A stretch of DNA of 45,735 bases from Burkholderia arboris (GCF_902499125.1 NZ_CABVPX010000048.1:1-45735), one strand, 5' to 3'; positions 7,403-16,482 are shown, numbered from the stretch's first letter. Translations and numbers: made by a program. The notes: generated from the sequence alone by a model not told the origin.

Positions 7403-9660
7403 AGAATACCCCCGATCTTCAGGAAAAGCCCTCCATCGCGTTCGTCATATATCTTAGATGGCATCATTGCATCCTTGTCCTTCTTCACCCAATTCTGAAG
7501 GAAATCCTTTTTATATTTACCGTACGAGAGATATTCAGAAAATTTCTGACTCGGATGACTGTCATCCAGATCACCGATAAACCTCCAGTCAGCCTCAATG
7601 CGAAGCTTATAGAAATCAAGCTCCGTCAGATAGCAAAGACCAATTGCCACATCATAAGCGAGTGCCTTTTCAGCATGGTCCTTGTTGGTCATGATGGTCG
7701 AATGGTTGGTGGGGTTATTTTTGTCCCCACCGTTCAGAATCTGAAAAATCTCCTTGTTCCGCCATTCGGTGTAGTCAGCACTTGCTGACTCTGGATTGTC
7801 CTCTCCGACTACCTTTCCATCTTTGTCGACCCAGCGGCGATTTCCGGATCTCCGCGCCTCCATACGGAGAATGGAGTGATCCTCGTACCGCTGCGCAGCC
7901 TCGGATGCGGCATCCCCCTGCGCTTTCAGCGCGTCGCTTTCGGTCGCAAATTTTTCCGACTTCGTGTCGAAGTTGTCGTATGGGTCGTCATCCCGCTTAC
8001 CCTCCTTATTGGCATCGCGGCCAGCCGACGGCGGATCGTAACCCTCGTTGAAGCGCCCTTCCTCGATCGGTTTCCCGTGCGCATCACAAGCGCCTGATGG
8101 TTTGCCGTAACGCAACGCCTTTGGAAAGAAGCGTGTTTCCTTGTCGAGCATCGGAGCCGTAATCGGGATTTCCCATTCTTTCGGCGGCAGGGCATTGACC
8201 TCCATGTCCGACAAGTTGAACAGGTAGAGGGCGGGGCTCGTTACAAACGTGACAAACTTCGCGAACCACCCCTCGTTGGAATGCATGCCTCGCGCAAAAC
8301 CGTATCGCGCGGGCGGTGACGGGGGATACCAAAACCCCTCCGTTTTGTTCTTGCCACTACGCCAGTCATCCTCCCAATACCGGTATAGCTTATTGTCACC
8401 GCCGACCTCGAAATTCGACGCGAACACACGTTGCGAGAAAACACCCCACGCGTTCGTCGCACTGATCTCTTCGATATTCATGCCGCGCCATCCGATCCCT
8501 TGAACGGTCAGGGCGGAAATGACCTGATCATGCGGACAGCAATACAGTGTCACTCTTCCGTAGGTATTCTTCTGGTACAACCCGTGCGCCTCCCGGTCCT
8601 TGGCTGCGCTATACGGCTTCCCCCCGCACTCCGACGGTCTGGCGTTTTCCATCGCGCGATCGAGATCCTCCGCAGGCATCTCCAGATCGGCTCGAGCGCG
8701 CAGGATATCGAAGTACTCCCTCAGCGTTTCCTTGCGGGCGACATAGGTCTCGCGCCCCACGTGTCCGTTCTTGTCGCGTACCCCGCGCTGTGCCCAGGTA
8801 TCGGTGAAGTTGCTCTCCACCAGGCTGTACGGCGGATTGGCAAGAACATAAGTGTCCGCCACGCAGCGTCCTTTCTTGCCCCACCGGTCCTCCACCTCCG
8901 GCAACCGGTCGCCGAGGAACGCAGCGGCAAGACCGATCATGTTTCCCTGGCTGTGGCACACGATCGTGATCGGCACGTCGGCCTGGCGCTTGCGGATCGA
9001 TTCGACCAGGCGCGCAAGCCGTAGCGCACCCAGCACGCCATAGGTACGCGGCGGCGTCGAATAGATCTTGCGGTTGCCGATCGAATTCATATGCTGGACG
9101 GTCAACCAGAGAAAAAGCCGGTCGTGCAACCCGTCGTTCCACAGATCCGGCAGACTCGAACACCCGCCCGCGAACGGCCCGCCGCCCCAGTAATTCTTCT
9201 CGTTGAGCATGATCTTGTCGCCATACTCCTTCAGTTCCTCAGCATTGGCGGCATAGCCCCACCGGAAATGAATGACGGGAGAAAAGGACGGATCGGGCTT
9301 GATGTACGTCTTCGACGTCATTTCCGGATTCAGGAAGCCGTCGGACGTCAGGCTCTCGATATAGCTGACCGGCGTCATCTGCCCGGCCACTGGCCCGAAA
9401 TGGAACAGTTGATCGTCATAGCGCCCCATGCGCCGGTTCAATCCGGCGCACAGCCCCTGCTCGGCGTCCTTGAACCATTCGCCCTCAGAATTCACCCCGT
9501 GCACGAAGATGACCACACCCGGCAGCGGCATCTGCATCACGCATTCGAGGTCGTTGCGATTGAACAGCGTCGTCCCCGCCCCACCGCCCACCGAAGTCTG
9601 CGACGCATCGTCAGCCGACGTTTGCCCGCTCGGGTTCTGCGCAAAGTTGTAGTTGAACAT
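7399..9660 (-). CDS. tle3: Tle3-type type VI lipase effector (DUF3274 alpha/beta hydrolase)
   Basis: The 753-residue protein has an alpha/beta-hydrolase core: strand plus oxyanion segment VVIFVHGVNSEGEWF (His54-Gly55) and nucleophile elbow CHSQGN with Ser237. A candidate catalytic Asp is in the YCCPHDQVIS segment (Asp378). The elbow has Cys where most lipases have the first Gly of GxSxG. A long C-terminal region matches the DUF3274 style of Tle3 effectors, which hydrolyse membrane phospholipids in the periplasm of attacked cells. There is no signal peptide, as expected for type VI cargo. It lies 23 bases after vgrG and overlaps tla3, so a VgrG-loaded antibacterial lipase is the natural reading. 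The 3' third is locally AT-rich. Confidence 0.88.
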   Translation of the reverse strand: MFNYNFAQNPSGQTSADDASQTSVGGGAGTTLFNRNDLECVMQMPLPGVVIFVHGVNSEGEWFKDAEQGLCAGLNRRMGRYDDQLFHFGPVAGQMTPVSYIESLTSDGFLNPEMTSKTYIKPDPSFSPVIHFRWGYAANAEELKEYGDKIMLNEKNYWGGGPFAGGCSSLPDLWNDGLHDRLFLWLTVQHMNSIGNRKIYSTPPRTYGVLGALRLARLVESIRKRQADVPITIVCHSQGNMIGLAAAFLGDRLPEVEDRWGKKGRCVADTYVLANPPYSLVESNFTDTWAQRGVRDKNGHVGRETYVARKETLREYFDILRARADLEMPAEDLDRAMENARPSECGGKPYSAAKDREAHGLYQKNTYGRVTLYCCPHDQVISALTVQGIGWRGMNIEEISATNAWGVFSQRVFASNFEVGGDNKLYRYWEDDWRSGKNKTEGFWYPPSPPARYGFARGMHSNEGWFAKFVTFVTSPALYLFNLSDMEVNALPPKEWEIPITAPMLDKETRFFPKALRYGKPSGACDAHGKPIEEGRFNEGYDPPSAGRDANKEGKRDDDPYDNFDTKSEKFATESDALKAQGDAASEAAQRYEDHSILRMEARRSGNRRWVDKDGKVVGEDNPESASADYTEWRNKEIFQILNGGDKNNPTNHSTIMTNKDHAEKALAYDVAIGLCYLTELDFYKLRIEADWRFIGDLDDSHPSQKFSEYLSYGKYKKDFLQNWVKKDKDAMMPSKIYDERDGGLFLKIGGIL

Positions 9661-9683
9661 GTTGTTTTTCTTGAAGACTCAGC

Positions 9684-12461
9684 TCAGGTTCTCGACTTGA
9701 AGAAGCGCACCGCCAGTTGTTCGAACTGATCGCTGCTGACCGGCGCCAGCTTGCCTTGCGCATCGGTCTTCCCCTTGATCAACTCGCCCGACGCCTTGCG
9801 CACCTCGGCTTCCATGCCCTCGACCGGCTGCCCGTCGGTAGCCCGGACCAGCTTCGGCACGCGCCCCAGCGAGCCCTGGTCGAACTTCGGAAAATCGGCG
9901 CTCATGCTCGCCGGCCCGGCCCACGTATGCGACGCGGATTTGACGGTGAAACTCCCCGGACACCCGAGCTCGATATCGCCGCCATGCAGCTTCAGATACG
10001 CGCCGCCCGACGTCACGAACACGACCTGCTCGCTGGCCATGCCCGCGAGCTTGCCGCCCCCCGCCGTCATCTGGATGTTCTTCGCCGAGTCGATCTGCGT
10101 ATCGTCGTTCTGGCTCTGCAGCGCCACCTTCCCCTGGTTGGCGATCGCCGACACGCCTTCGCTGTGTGCGAACATCGCCACGCCATGCCCGGCCTGCAGG
10201 TTGATTCGCTGACCGCTCGTGTACTGCAAGTGGTTCTGCGCGACGACGTCGACGTTGCCGCCCGCATGGGTCGTGACGGTCTTCGGTGTCGCCATGCTGA
10301 TGCCGGCCGGCGCGGTGATGCCGATCGCGGCCATCGACGCGCCTGACGATTCACCGCCGCCGGACGCCTCGCCATTCGGCCAGCCCTTCACCGTGGTCAT
10401 GAGCGCGTCGTGCGGCTGCGTATCGGGCGCCACGCCCTGGTGCTGGCCCGCATAGTCGCCGAGGCTCTTGAACAGCTCGACGCATTCCTGCATCAATTGC
10501 AGATACTCGTCCCGCGCCAGGTGGCCGTCGCTCGCGCGCAGCCGTTCCCACGCCGAAATCAGCATCGCCTTGCCGCTGCGAATCGCCACGTGCGCATCGC
10601 TGCGCAACTCGGCGCCCTCGCCGCGCGCCGCACCCTGCCCGTTGTCGCGCGGCTGCGTCAGATAGCCGAGGTTCAGCTGACTGTACGCGTGCTCGCTCGC
10701 CAGCTGGCTGCTGATCTGGCCGGGCGTATCGTCGAAGCGGATCTGGTTGTAGCGCTGCCCCTTGATTTCCTTCGTCTTCGTGCCGGACAGGTAACGGTTG
10801 CCCGGCAGCGCGCCCGTATGGCTGAAGGTCGCCGGCATGTTCGGCCCGTTGGCCAGCACGCCCATCACGACGAGCCGGTCCGGATCGCCGCCGATATGAC
10901 CGATCAGCACCTCCATGCCGACGCGCGGCAACGTATTCGCGCCGAAACTCGGCCCGGCGAGCGCGCAGGCGACGCGCACCGGCGCGCTGTCGGACGGCGT
11001 GCCGCTCGTGCCGGCGCCCTGCGCGTGCGCATGATCGTCCGCATTCAGCCCCTGGATCCGCACACGGATGCGACCCATTTCATCGCAGAACACCTCCTCG
11101 CCCTCCGGGCCAACGACGACGGCCGTCATCGGATGCACGGGTGGCAGGTCGACGTGGGGATCGTAGGCAGGCGTCAGCGGTACGCCGCGCCGCACGCACG
11201 AGAACGTGTTCTCGTAGCGCCTGTCGCTCTCATCGCCCGGCTTGCCGCTCACGTCGGCCGGCACCGCGTTGAACAGCACGCGGCTTGCCGCGAACAACGA
11301 CTGCGCGCGCTCGTTCAGTTCCTTCGGCAGGTTGTTCCGCACGCGATGGTGAAGCGACGTGACGACGAACTGCCGCTGTTCGGCCGGCAAGGTGTCGAGC
11401 TGCGGATGCTCGGCAAGCGCAAACCAGTGACCGACGGCCAGATCGCGCACATTGCTCACGCCGTCGACGGATTCGGCACGCAGTTCATGCGCCAGCATCC
11501 GGTCCTTGCCGATCCGGTCGAGGTCGGACGACGAATCCCCCGCGTGCGGGATATCGATGACGGCATCAGCCAGCAAATGCCCGAGGTCGTTGCCGCCGTC
11601 GCCCTGGTCGACGATCGTCGCCTGTTCGGTTTGCGACATCCGGCCGGTCTTGTAATCCCACGTCGGCCGGACGATCTTGCCCGGGATCAACCGGCGGCTC
11701 GTCGCCCACAACGTGATCGAATCGCGTTCTTCCGTAGCGGCGTCGCGGTGGTAACGGATGGTACCGGCGGCCGTGTCCGGCAGCTTCATCGAGTCGTCGG
11801 CGAAGACGAGCGTGTGAACCGGCGTGTCATGCGCGTTGCCGCTTGCCCGCTCGCCGGCCTTGCCCGCCTTGACGAATACGGTCGCACCGTCGCGCCGCAA
11901 CAGCCGCCGGATGAAATGCGCGTCCGACTCGTTGACCTGCCGCGTCAGCTCGCGCGCCGGGTATCGTTCGCCGTGCAGGCCGGACAGGTCGAATTCGAAT
12001 GCGCCGGCGAGCGCCGGGCTGCGCTGGCGCCACTCCTGAAGCAGCACGCCCAGGATGTCGGGCAGGCTCTTGGAGCGAAACAGCCGCGAATTGGTCCGCC
12101 GCTCCATCACGGACAGCACGTCGCGAATCGTCAGCTGGTAGCAGGTCAGCGAACCGTCTGACTGTCCGGTGCGAACGTCGGTGACGATGCCGTTGATGGT
12201 GTGGAGACGCCCACGATCGGTCGTCATCTCGACGGAAACCGGCAGCCCGATGAAGCTGCGGATCGGGAGATCGGTCCGCGCGGACACGCAGGTCAGATGC
12301 CCGTCGACGCCCGTCATCAACCCTTCGCGGATGTCGGCATACTGAAGCGCAAGCACCTGCTCGAGCGTCTTCTGAGCGGGCCCCCAGTTCATGCGAACCG
12401 GCCGATTGTTCTGATCGACCACCCCGGACGCAAACGTGCGTAGCAATTCGGCTGTATTCAC
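9684..12461 (-). CDS. vgrG: VgrG type VI spike protein with C-terminal cargo extension
   Basis: The 925-residue product has the gp27-like Vgr region at about residues 25-430. The gp5-like OB segment begins HPMTAVVVGPEGEEVFCDEMGRIRV (about 443-560), then comes a DUF2345 beta-helix (about 700-850). The last about 70 residues (from PKLVRATDGQPVEGMEAEV) read like a small transthyretin-like domain of the kind that docks Tle lipases. The GTG at 12461 was chosen: the upstream in-frame stretch is Arg/Pro-rich, overlaps the candidate promoter and lacks family similarity, while GAGAG precedes the GTG. First gene of the minus-strand type VI cluster; no structural type VI genes are in the window, so it depends on a system encoded elsewhere. 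Confidence 0.93.
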   Translation of the reverse strand: MNTAELLRTFASGVVDQNNRPVRMNWGPAQKTLEQVLALQYADIREGLMTGVDGHLTCVSARTDLPIRSFIGLPVSVEMTTDRGRLHTINGIVTDVRTGQSDGSLTCYQLTIRDVLSVMERRTNSRLFRSKSLPDILGVLLQEWRQRSPALAGAFEFDLSGLHGERYPARELTRQVNESDAHFIRRLLRRDGATVFVKAGKAGERASGNAHDTPVHTLVFADDSMKLPDTAAGTIRYHRDAATEERDSITLWATSRRLIPGKIVRPTWDYKTGRMSQTEQATIVDQGDGGNDLGHLLADAVIDIPHAGDSSSDLDRIGKDRMLAHELRAESVDGVSNVRDLAVGHWFALAEHPQLDTLPAEQRQFVVTSLHHRVRNNLPKELNERAQSLFAASRVLFNAVPADVSGKPGDESDRRYENTFSCVRRGVPLTPAYDPHVDLPPVHPMTAVVVGPEGEEVFCDEMGRIRVRIQGLNADDHAHAQGAGTSGTPSDSAPVRVACALAGPSFGANTLPRVGMEVLIGHIGGDPDRLVVMGVLANGPNMPATFSHTGALPGNRYLSGTKTKEIKGQRYNQIRFDDTPGQISSQLASEHAYSQLNLGYLTQPRDNGQGAARGEGAELRSDAHVAIRSGKAMLISAWERLRASDGHLARDEYLQLMQECVELFKSLGDYAGQHQGVAPDTQPHDALMTTVKGWPNGEASGGGESSGASMAAIGITAPAGISMATPKTVTTHAGGNVDVVAQNHLQYTSGQRINLQAGHGVAMFAHSEGVSAIANQGKVALQSQNDDTQIDSAKNIQMTAGGGKLAGMASEQVVFVTSGGAYLKLHGGDIELGCPGSFTVKSASHTWAGPASMSADFPKFDQGSLGRVPKLVRATDGQPVEGMEAEVRKASGELIKGKTDAQGKLAPVSSDQFEQLAVRFFKSRT

Positions 12462-12556
12462 AGCGTGACTCTCAGGATTTTGTTTTACTTCGTTATTCGT
12501 CGAGCAATCACGCCCGCCGGTCCGTCCTGGGAGTGCCGCTCGTCTGGTTTTCGGCG

Positions 12557-12565
12557 AGCATAGCA
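12557..12565 (-). promoter_or_regulatory. Candidate extended -10 promoter for vgrG
   Basis: On the minus strand TGCTATGCT forms an extended -10 element (TGn plus TATGCT, the hexamer at 12557-12562). It would start transcription near 12550, leaving a leader of about 90 bases before the vgrG GTG. No good -35 is visible, as is common for extended -10 promoters. It was found by eye only. Confidence 0.3.
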
Positions 12566-12700
12566 AATTTGTCAGGTTGATGACGGCTTTTTGACAGGAT
12601 TTAGAATCCTTGTTGCAAGGTCGCCGGCCGGATTCAAAAATTCACAGTCTTTCGAATCGATTCGGGCATCATCCGGCGGCACCCGACCATCGTCCCGGTG

Positions 12701-13114
12701 TCATCCGCGTACGTGCCGCATGCCCAATCCGGGCAGGACGAACGGCACGGATCGGTCACGAATCGTGAAATCCCATCGCCCGTCGAACCCGACGAACGTC
12801 GCGCTGAAATGCCGGTCGTCGGCCCACGTCAGGTCGTCCAGATAGAACGACGCATACATCGCGCCGACCGTGCGCTGCGCGAGCACCTTCAGTGGATCCT
12901 TCGACACGAGCGTGAACGTGACGGCTTCCTCGAACGGGCAGTCGTAGTCGGTGACGAGCAGATACGCGGCCGGCGTTTCGAACTGGCGCAACAGCACATA
13001 GCCGGAAACGGCGAGCGCGGAACGCACGCCATCGACCCGCACACGCGTGCGCGGCGGCCACGCTTCATACGGCCCGTCGTGCGTCTCGAGCGCGAAGCGA
13101 TCGACCGGCGTCAT
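12701..13114 (-). CDS. Small hypothetical protein, function unknown
   Basis: The 137-residue protein starts MTPVDRFALETHDGPYEAWPP and is predicted soluble. It has alternating hydrophobic residues suggesting a beta-rich fold (VSGYVLLRQF, YLLVTDYDCPFEEAVTFTLVS, HFSATFVGFDGRWDFTI). No signal peptide, membrane segment or known catalytic motif is visible, and I do not recognise the family. It lies 239 bases upstream of vgrG and 53 bases downstream of the LysE-type gene in the same direction, so it may be cotranscribed with the exporter. An upstream AAGG at about -10 is a weak ribosome-binding site. Codon use is like that of ordinary chromosomal genes here. Confidence 0.75.
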   Translation of the reverse strand: MTPVDRFALETHDGPYEAWPPRTRVRVDGVRSALAVSGYVLLRQFETPAAYLLVTDYDCPFEEAVTFTLVSKDPLKVLAQRTVGAMYASFYLDDLTWADDRHFSATFVGFDGRWDFTIRDRSVPFVLPGLGMRHVRG

Positions 13115-13167
13115 CGCCGCACGGCCTTCAGCGTGCCGCTTTCCCGCTGCATCGCTGCATCGCCGCG

Positions 13168-13797
13168 TCAGTGCGCGGCCTTGCGATACAGGGCAACGTA
13201 CGCCGCGAGCATCAGCAGCAGCGACCCGCTGACACGGTTCAGCCACTTCTCCCCGGCCGCTTTCCACACGCGGACCGAATGCACGCCCAGCAGCGCGTAA
13301 CCGGTCATCCCGATCACGTCGATCGCGACGATCGTCGCCGCAAGGATCGCGTACTGCGGCGCGATCGCCTGTGACCGGTCGACGAACTGCGGCAGCAGCG
13401 CGGACATGAACAGGTAGTACTTCGGGTTGCTCATCGCGACGAAGAAACTCTTCAGGAAAGCGGTCCGGCGATCGGGCGTCGCGGGTACGCACGCCTGCGC
13501 ATCGGCAGGGCTGCCGCTCGACATCAGCATCCGGATGCCCACGTACGCGAGCCACGCCGCGCCGAGCAGCTTCAGCGTCACGAACGCCGTTTCGGACGCC
13601 TCGAGCAGCACGCCGAGGCCGAACCCGACCAGCGCGACGAGCACGACGTCCGCCGTGACGGCGCCGAGCATCCCGACCATCGCGTGACGCAATCCGTACC
13701 GCGAGCCGTTGCTCATCGCGAGCAACACCGTCGGGCCAGGCGTCGCGACGCCGACGGACAGGATCAGGGCAAAGGCGAGCAAGGCGGAGAGCGACAT
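13168..13797 (-). CDS. LysE/RhtB family amino-acid or metabolite exporter
   Basis: The 209-residue product is an integral membrane protein with about six hydrophobic helices. It has the family signature near the start (LSVGVATPGPTVLLAMSNGSRYG) and the conserved SNPKYYLFMSALLPQF segment in the middle. RhtB-type proteins export amino acids such as homoserine, threonine or leucine analogues by proton exchange; the substrate cannot be told here. The ATG at 13797 gives the family's normal N-terminus with AAGGA upstream. An in-frame ATG at 13851 would add 18 hydrophilic residues and is less likely. It is transcribed away from the siderophore receptor gene. Confidence 0.9.
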   Translation of the reverse strand: MSLSALLAFALILSVGVATPGPTVLLAMSNGSRYGLRHAMVGMLGAVTADVVLVALVGFGLGVLLEASETAFVTLKLLGAAWLAYVGIRMLMSSGSPADAQACVPATPDRRTAFLKSFFVAMSNPKYYLFMSALLPQFVDRSQAIAPQYAILAATIVAIDVIGMTGYALLGVHSVRVWKAAGEKWLNRVSGSLLLMLAAYVALYRKAAH

Positions 13798-14146
13798 GGC
13801 GTGGCGTTCCTTCTGAAGAGAGCGATCCGAGCGGATGGCATCGTCGTTCACCAGCCACGCGGACAGAAATCGACACGCGCGATTTGTTACGACGAATGCG
13901 GCCGGTCAATGATCGCATGTTCATCGCGATCCCTGCGCAGCGGCTGAGCGCCGTCGATCCTGCACGGCGACCGCCCGCCTTCCCGAATAGTGAGTCGATC
14001 ATTTAGTAAACGACAATCATTCGCGTTTACGCTAGACTCCGCCGCTCGATAAAAACCGCGCCCGCGACAGTACGGACGCGCCACGCCGCCCGGATTCCGA
14101 TTTGCCGCCCTGGGATGGATCACCGACCACATCCGAATTGCGTCCC
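13798..14146. other. Divergent regulatory region between exporter and siderophore receptor
   Basis: These 349 bases separate two divergent genes. The receptor-proximal half carries a Fur-box-like sequence (separate entry). I see no gene, RNA gene or terminator. The stretch 13860-13920 is moderately AT-rich and could hold the exporter promoter. Confidence 0.55.
14008..14028 (+). promoter_or_regulatory. Candidate Fur box upstream of the siderophore receptor
   Basis: The imperfect palindrome at 14008-14028 begins AAACGACAATCATTCG and ends CGTTT. Its core CAATCATTCGC is close to half-sites of the Fur consensus GATAATGATAATCATTATC. It lies about 120 bases before the receptor ATG in an otherwise GC-rich leader. 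Fur repression under iron sufficiency would suit the gene. Confidence is moderate because several positions deviate. Confidence 0.5.
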
Positions 14147-16327
14147 ATGTCGACACTTTCGTTACCCGTCCGGCGTCTCACGCCGATTGCCTTCGGCATT
14201 GCGCTCGCCTGTACCGTCCCTGCCGTCGCCCTGGCCCAGCAGGCCACTTCCGCCGCCGGCGCCGCACCCGACGCGGCCGTGCTGCCGTCGATCAACGTGA
14301 CCGGCGCAGCCGAGCCGCTGCCTGGCGACCTCGCGCCGACCTATGCAGGCGGCCAGGTCGCGCGCGGCGCGGATTTCGGCGTGCTCGGCCGGCAAAAGGC
14401 CAGCGACGTGCCGTTCAGCATGACCACCTACACGTCGAAACTGATCGAGGACCAGCAGGCACGCACGCTCGCCGACGTGCTCGACAACGATCCGGCCGTG
14501 CGCAGCGCGTCCGGCTACGGCAATTTCTCCCAGGTGTTCGTCATCCGCGGTTTCACGCTCGCCGGCGACGACGTGTCGCTGAATGGCCTGTATGGCGTCA
14601 CGCCGCGTCAGCTCGTCGAAACCGAGGCGGTCGAGCGTGTCGACGTGTTCAAGGGCGCGAATGCCTTCCTGAACGGCGCGTCGCCGGGCGGCTCGGCGAT
14701 CGGCGGCGGCGTGAACCTGCAGTTGAAGCGCGCGGACGACAAGCCGCTCACGCGCGTCACCGTCGACGGCGCCACATCCGGTTCGCTCGGCACGCATGTG
14801 GACATCGGCCGCCGCTTCGGCAGCGAAGGCCAGTTCGGCGTGCGCGTGAACCAGTCGATCAACGGCGGCGATACGGCCGTCGACGGCGAGCGCCGCCGCG
14901 ACAACGTGACGGCCGTGTCGCTCGACTGGCGCGGCGACAAGCTGCGCCTGTACGGCGACTTCCTGTATCAGCGGCAACGGATCGACAACGGCCGCCCGGT
15001 CGTGCTGATCAGCGGCAACCAGTTGCCGGCCGTACCGTCCGCGACGCACAACTATGCGCAGCCGTGGAGCTTCAGCGAGCTCGAGGACACGATCGGCATC
15101 GTGCGCGCCGAGTACGATTTCCTGCCCGCGTGGACGGCCTACGTATCGGCCGGCGCGCGCCATACGAACGAACACGGCGACTATTACACGCCGACCTACT
15201 CGTCGTCCGGCACGACCGGCTCGCGCCTGAGCGTGCCGCACAAGGAAGATGCGCAATCGGCCGAAGCCGGCGTGCGCGGGCGCTTCACGACCGGCCCCGT
15301 GTCGCACTTCGTGACGGCCGGCGCGTCGTTCATCCGCATCGACAGCCAGTCCGCGTACACGATGTCGAGCGCATTCCCGACGACGCTCTACGATCCGGCG
15401 CCGGTTGCGTTCCCGGCGACCGCCTACTCGGGCGGCGACATGAACGATCCGGGCACGATCACGAAGACCTGGCTGCGCAGCTTCGCGGTGTCCGACACGC
15501 TCGGCTTCCTCGACGACCGCGTGCTGTTCACGATCGGCGCGCGCCGCCAGTCGATTTCGGTCGACAACTTCGACTACACGGGCGCGGTCACCACCACGTA
15601 CAGCGACGCGATCACGACGCCGGTATTCGGTCTCGTCGTGAAGCCCTCGCGCAACGTGTCGATCTTCGCGAACCGCAGCGAGGCGCTCGCGCAAGGCGAA
15701 GTCGCACCGAACACCGCGCGCAATGCGGGCCAGGCGCTGTCGCCGTTCCGGTCGAAGCAATACGAAGCCGGGATCCGCTACGACACCGACAAGTACGGCG
15801 CGTCGCTCGCGCTGTTCCAGATCGAGAAGCCGATGGCGTACACCGATCCGGCGTCGCAGTTGTTCGGCGCCGACGGCACGCAGCGGCACCGCGGCATCGA
15901 GACGGCCGTGTACGGCGAGCCGTGGAAAGGCGTGCGGGTGATCGCCGGTGCGACGTACCTCAAGGCGACGCTGCAGAACACGGCGGGCGGCGCGAACGAC
16001 GGCAACCGGCCGATCGGCGTGCCGTCGTTCCTGTTCAACGCGAACGCCGAATACGATGTGCCGATGCTGAACGGACTCACGCTGACCGCGCGCTGGATCC
16101 ACACGGGGCCGCAGTACCTGGACGTCGCGAACACGATGTCGATCCATGCATGGGACCGCTTCGATCTTGGTGCGCGATACGCGACGGACGTGTTCGGCAA
16201 GAAGACGACATTCCGCGCAACCGTGCGCAACGTCGCCAACAAGGCGTACTGGTCGTCGGCGACCGGCGGGTATCTGACGCAGGGCGAGCCGCGGTCGGTG
16301 TGGCTGTCGATGACGACGGATTTTTGA
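14147..16327 (+). CDS. TonB-dependent siderophore receptor (outer membrane)
   Basis: The 726-residue product has a signal peptide (about residues 1-30, ending VALAQQ), a TonB-box-like segment near LPSINVTG, and a plug domain with QARTLADVLDNDPAVRSASGYGNFSQVFVIRGF. A 22-strand barrel pattern follows, ending in the outer-membrane terminal Phe (MTTDF). The plug and the RVDVFKGANAFLNGASPGGSAIGGGVNL motif place it in the ferric-siderophore receptor group (FhuA/FoxA-like); the ligand cannot be read from sequence. The start at 14147 gives the signal peptide directly. It would be powered by the TonB-ExbB-ExbD encoded at 28597-30538 or by a paralogue. No biosynthesis gene is adjacent. Confidence 0.93.
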   Translation: MSTLSLPVRRLTPIAFGIALACTVPAVALAQQATSAAGAAPDAAVLPSINVTGAAEPLPGDLAPTYAGGQVARGADFGVLGRQKASDVPFSMTTYTSKLIEDQQARTLADVLDNDPAVRSASGYGNFSQVFVIRGFTLAGDDVSLNGLYGVTPRQLVETEAVERVDVFKGANAFLNGASPGGSAIGGGVNLQLKRADDKPLTRVTVDGATSGSLGTHVDIGRRFGSEGQFGVRVNQSINGGDTAVDGERRRDNVTAVSLDWRGDKLRLYGDFLYQRQRIDNGRPVVLISGNQLPAVPSATHNYAQPWSFSELEDTIGIVRAEYDFLPAWTAYVSAGARHTNEHGDYYTPTYSSSGTTGSRLSVPHKEDAQSAEAGVRGRFTTGPVSHFVTAGASFIRIDSQSAYTMSSAFPTTLYDPAPVAFPATAYSGGDMNDPGTITKTWLRSFAVSDTLGFLDDRVLFTIGARRQSISVDNFDYTGAVTTTYSDAITTPVFGLVVKPSRNVSIFANRSEALAQGEVAPNTARNAGQALSPFRSKQYEAGIRYDTDKYGASLALFQIEKPMAYTDPASQLFGADGTQRHRGIETAVYGEPWKGVRVIAGATYLKATLQNTAGGANDGNRPIGVPSFLFNANAEYDVPMLNGLTLTARWIHTGPQYLDVANTMSIHAWDRFDLGARYATDVFGKKTTFRATVRNVANKAYWSSATGGYLTQGEPRSVWLSMTTDF

Positions 16328-16384
16328 CGGGCGCCGAAGGGAGTGGCGGGCTGCCGCCAGAGTTTGCTATACTCTCGGTCTTCC

Positions 16385-16475
16385 GGAGAGATGGATGAGT
16401 GGTTTAAGTCGCACGCCTGGAAAGCGTGTATAGGTTAATCGCCTATCGGGGGTTCGAATCCCCCTCTCTCCGCCA
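16385..16475 (+). tRNA. tRNA-Ser, anticodon GGA
   Basis: The sequence folds as a class II tRNA. Acceptor arm GGAGAGA (16385-16391) pairs with TCTCTCC (16465-16471), followed by G and encoded CCA. The anticodon stem CACGC/GCGTG encloses loop CTGGAAA with anticodon GGA at 16419-16421. There is a long variable arm and a T-loop GGTTCGAATCC. It reads serine codons UCC and UCU. tRNA-Ser genes are common integration sites, but no integrase lies nearby. Confidence 0.97.
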
Positions 16476-16482
16476 GGATTCA

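Noticed and set aside
12462..12566. Longer VgrG start at 12566
   Set aside because: The added 35 residues are Arg/Pro-rich, not VgrG-like, and overlap the candidate promoter.
14162..16147. Long minus-strand open frame of about 660 codons inside the siderophore receptor
   Set aside because: It is Arg/His/Val-rich shadow sequence caused by high GC; the plus strand encodes a clear receptor.
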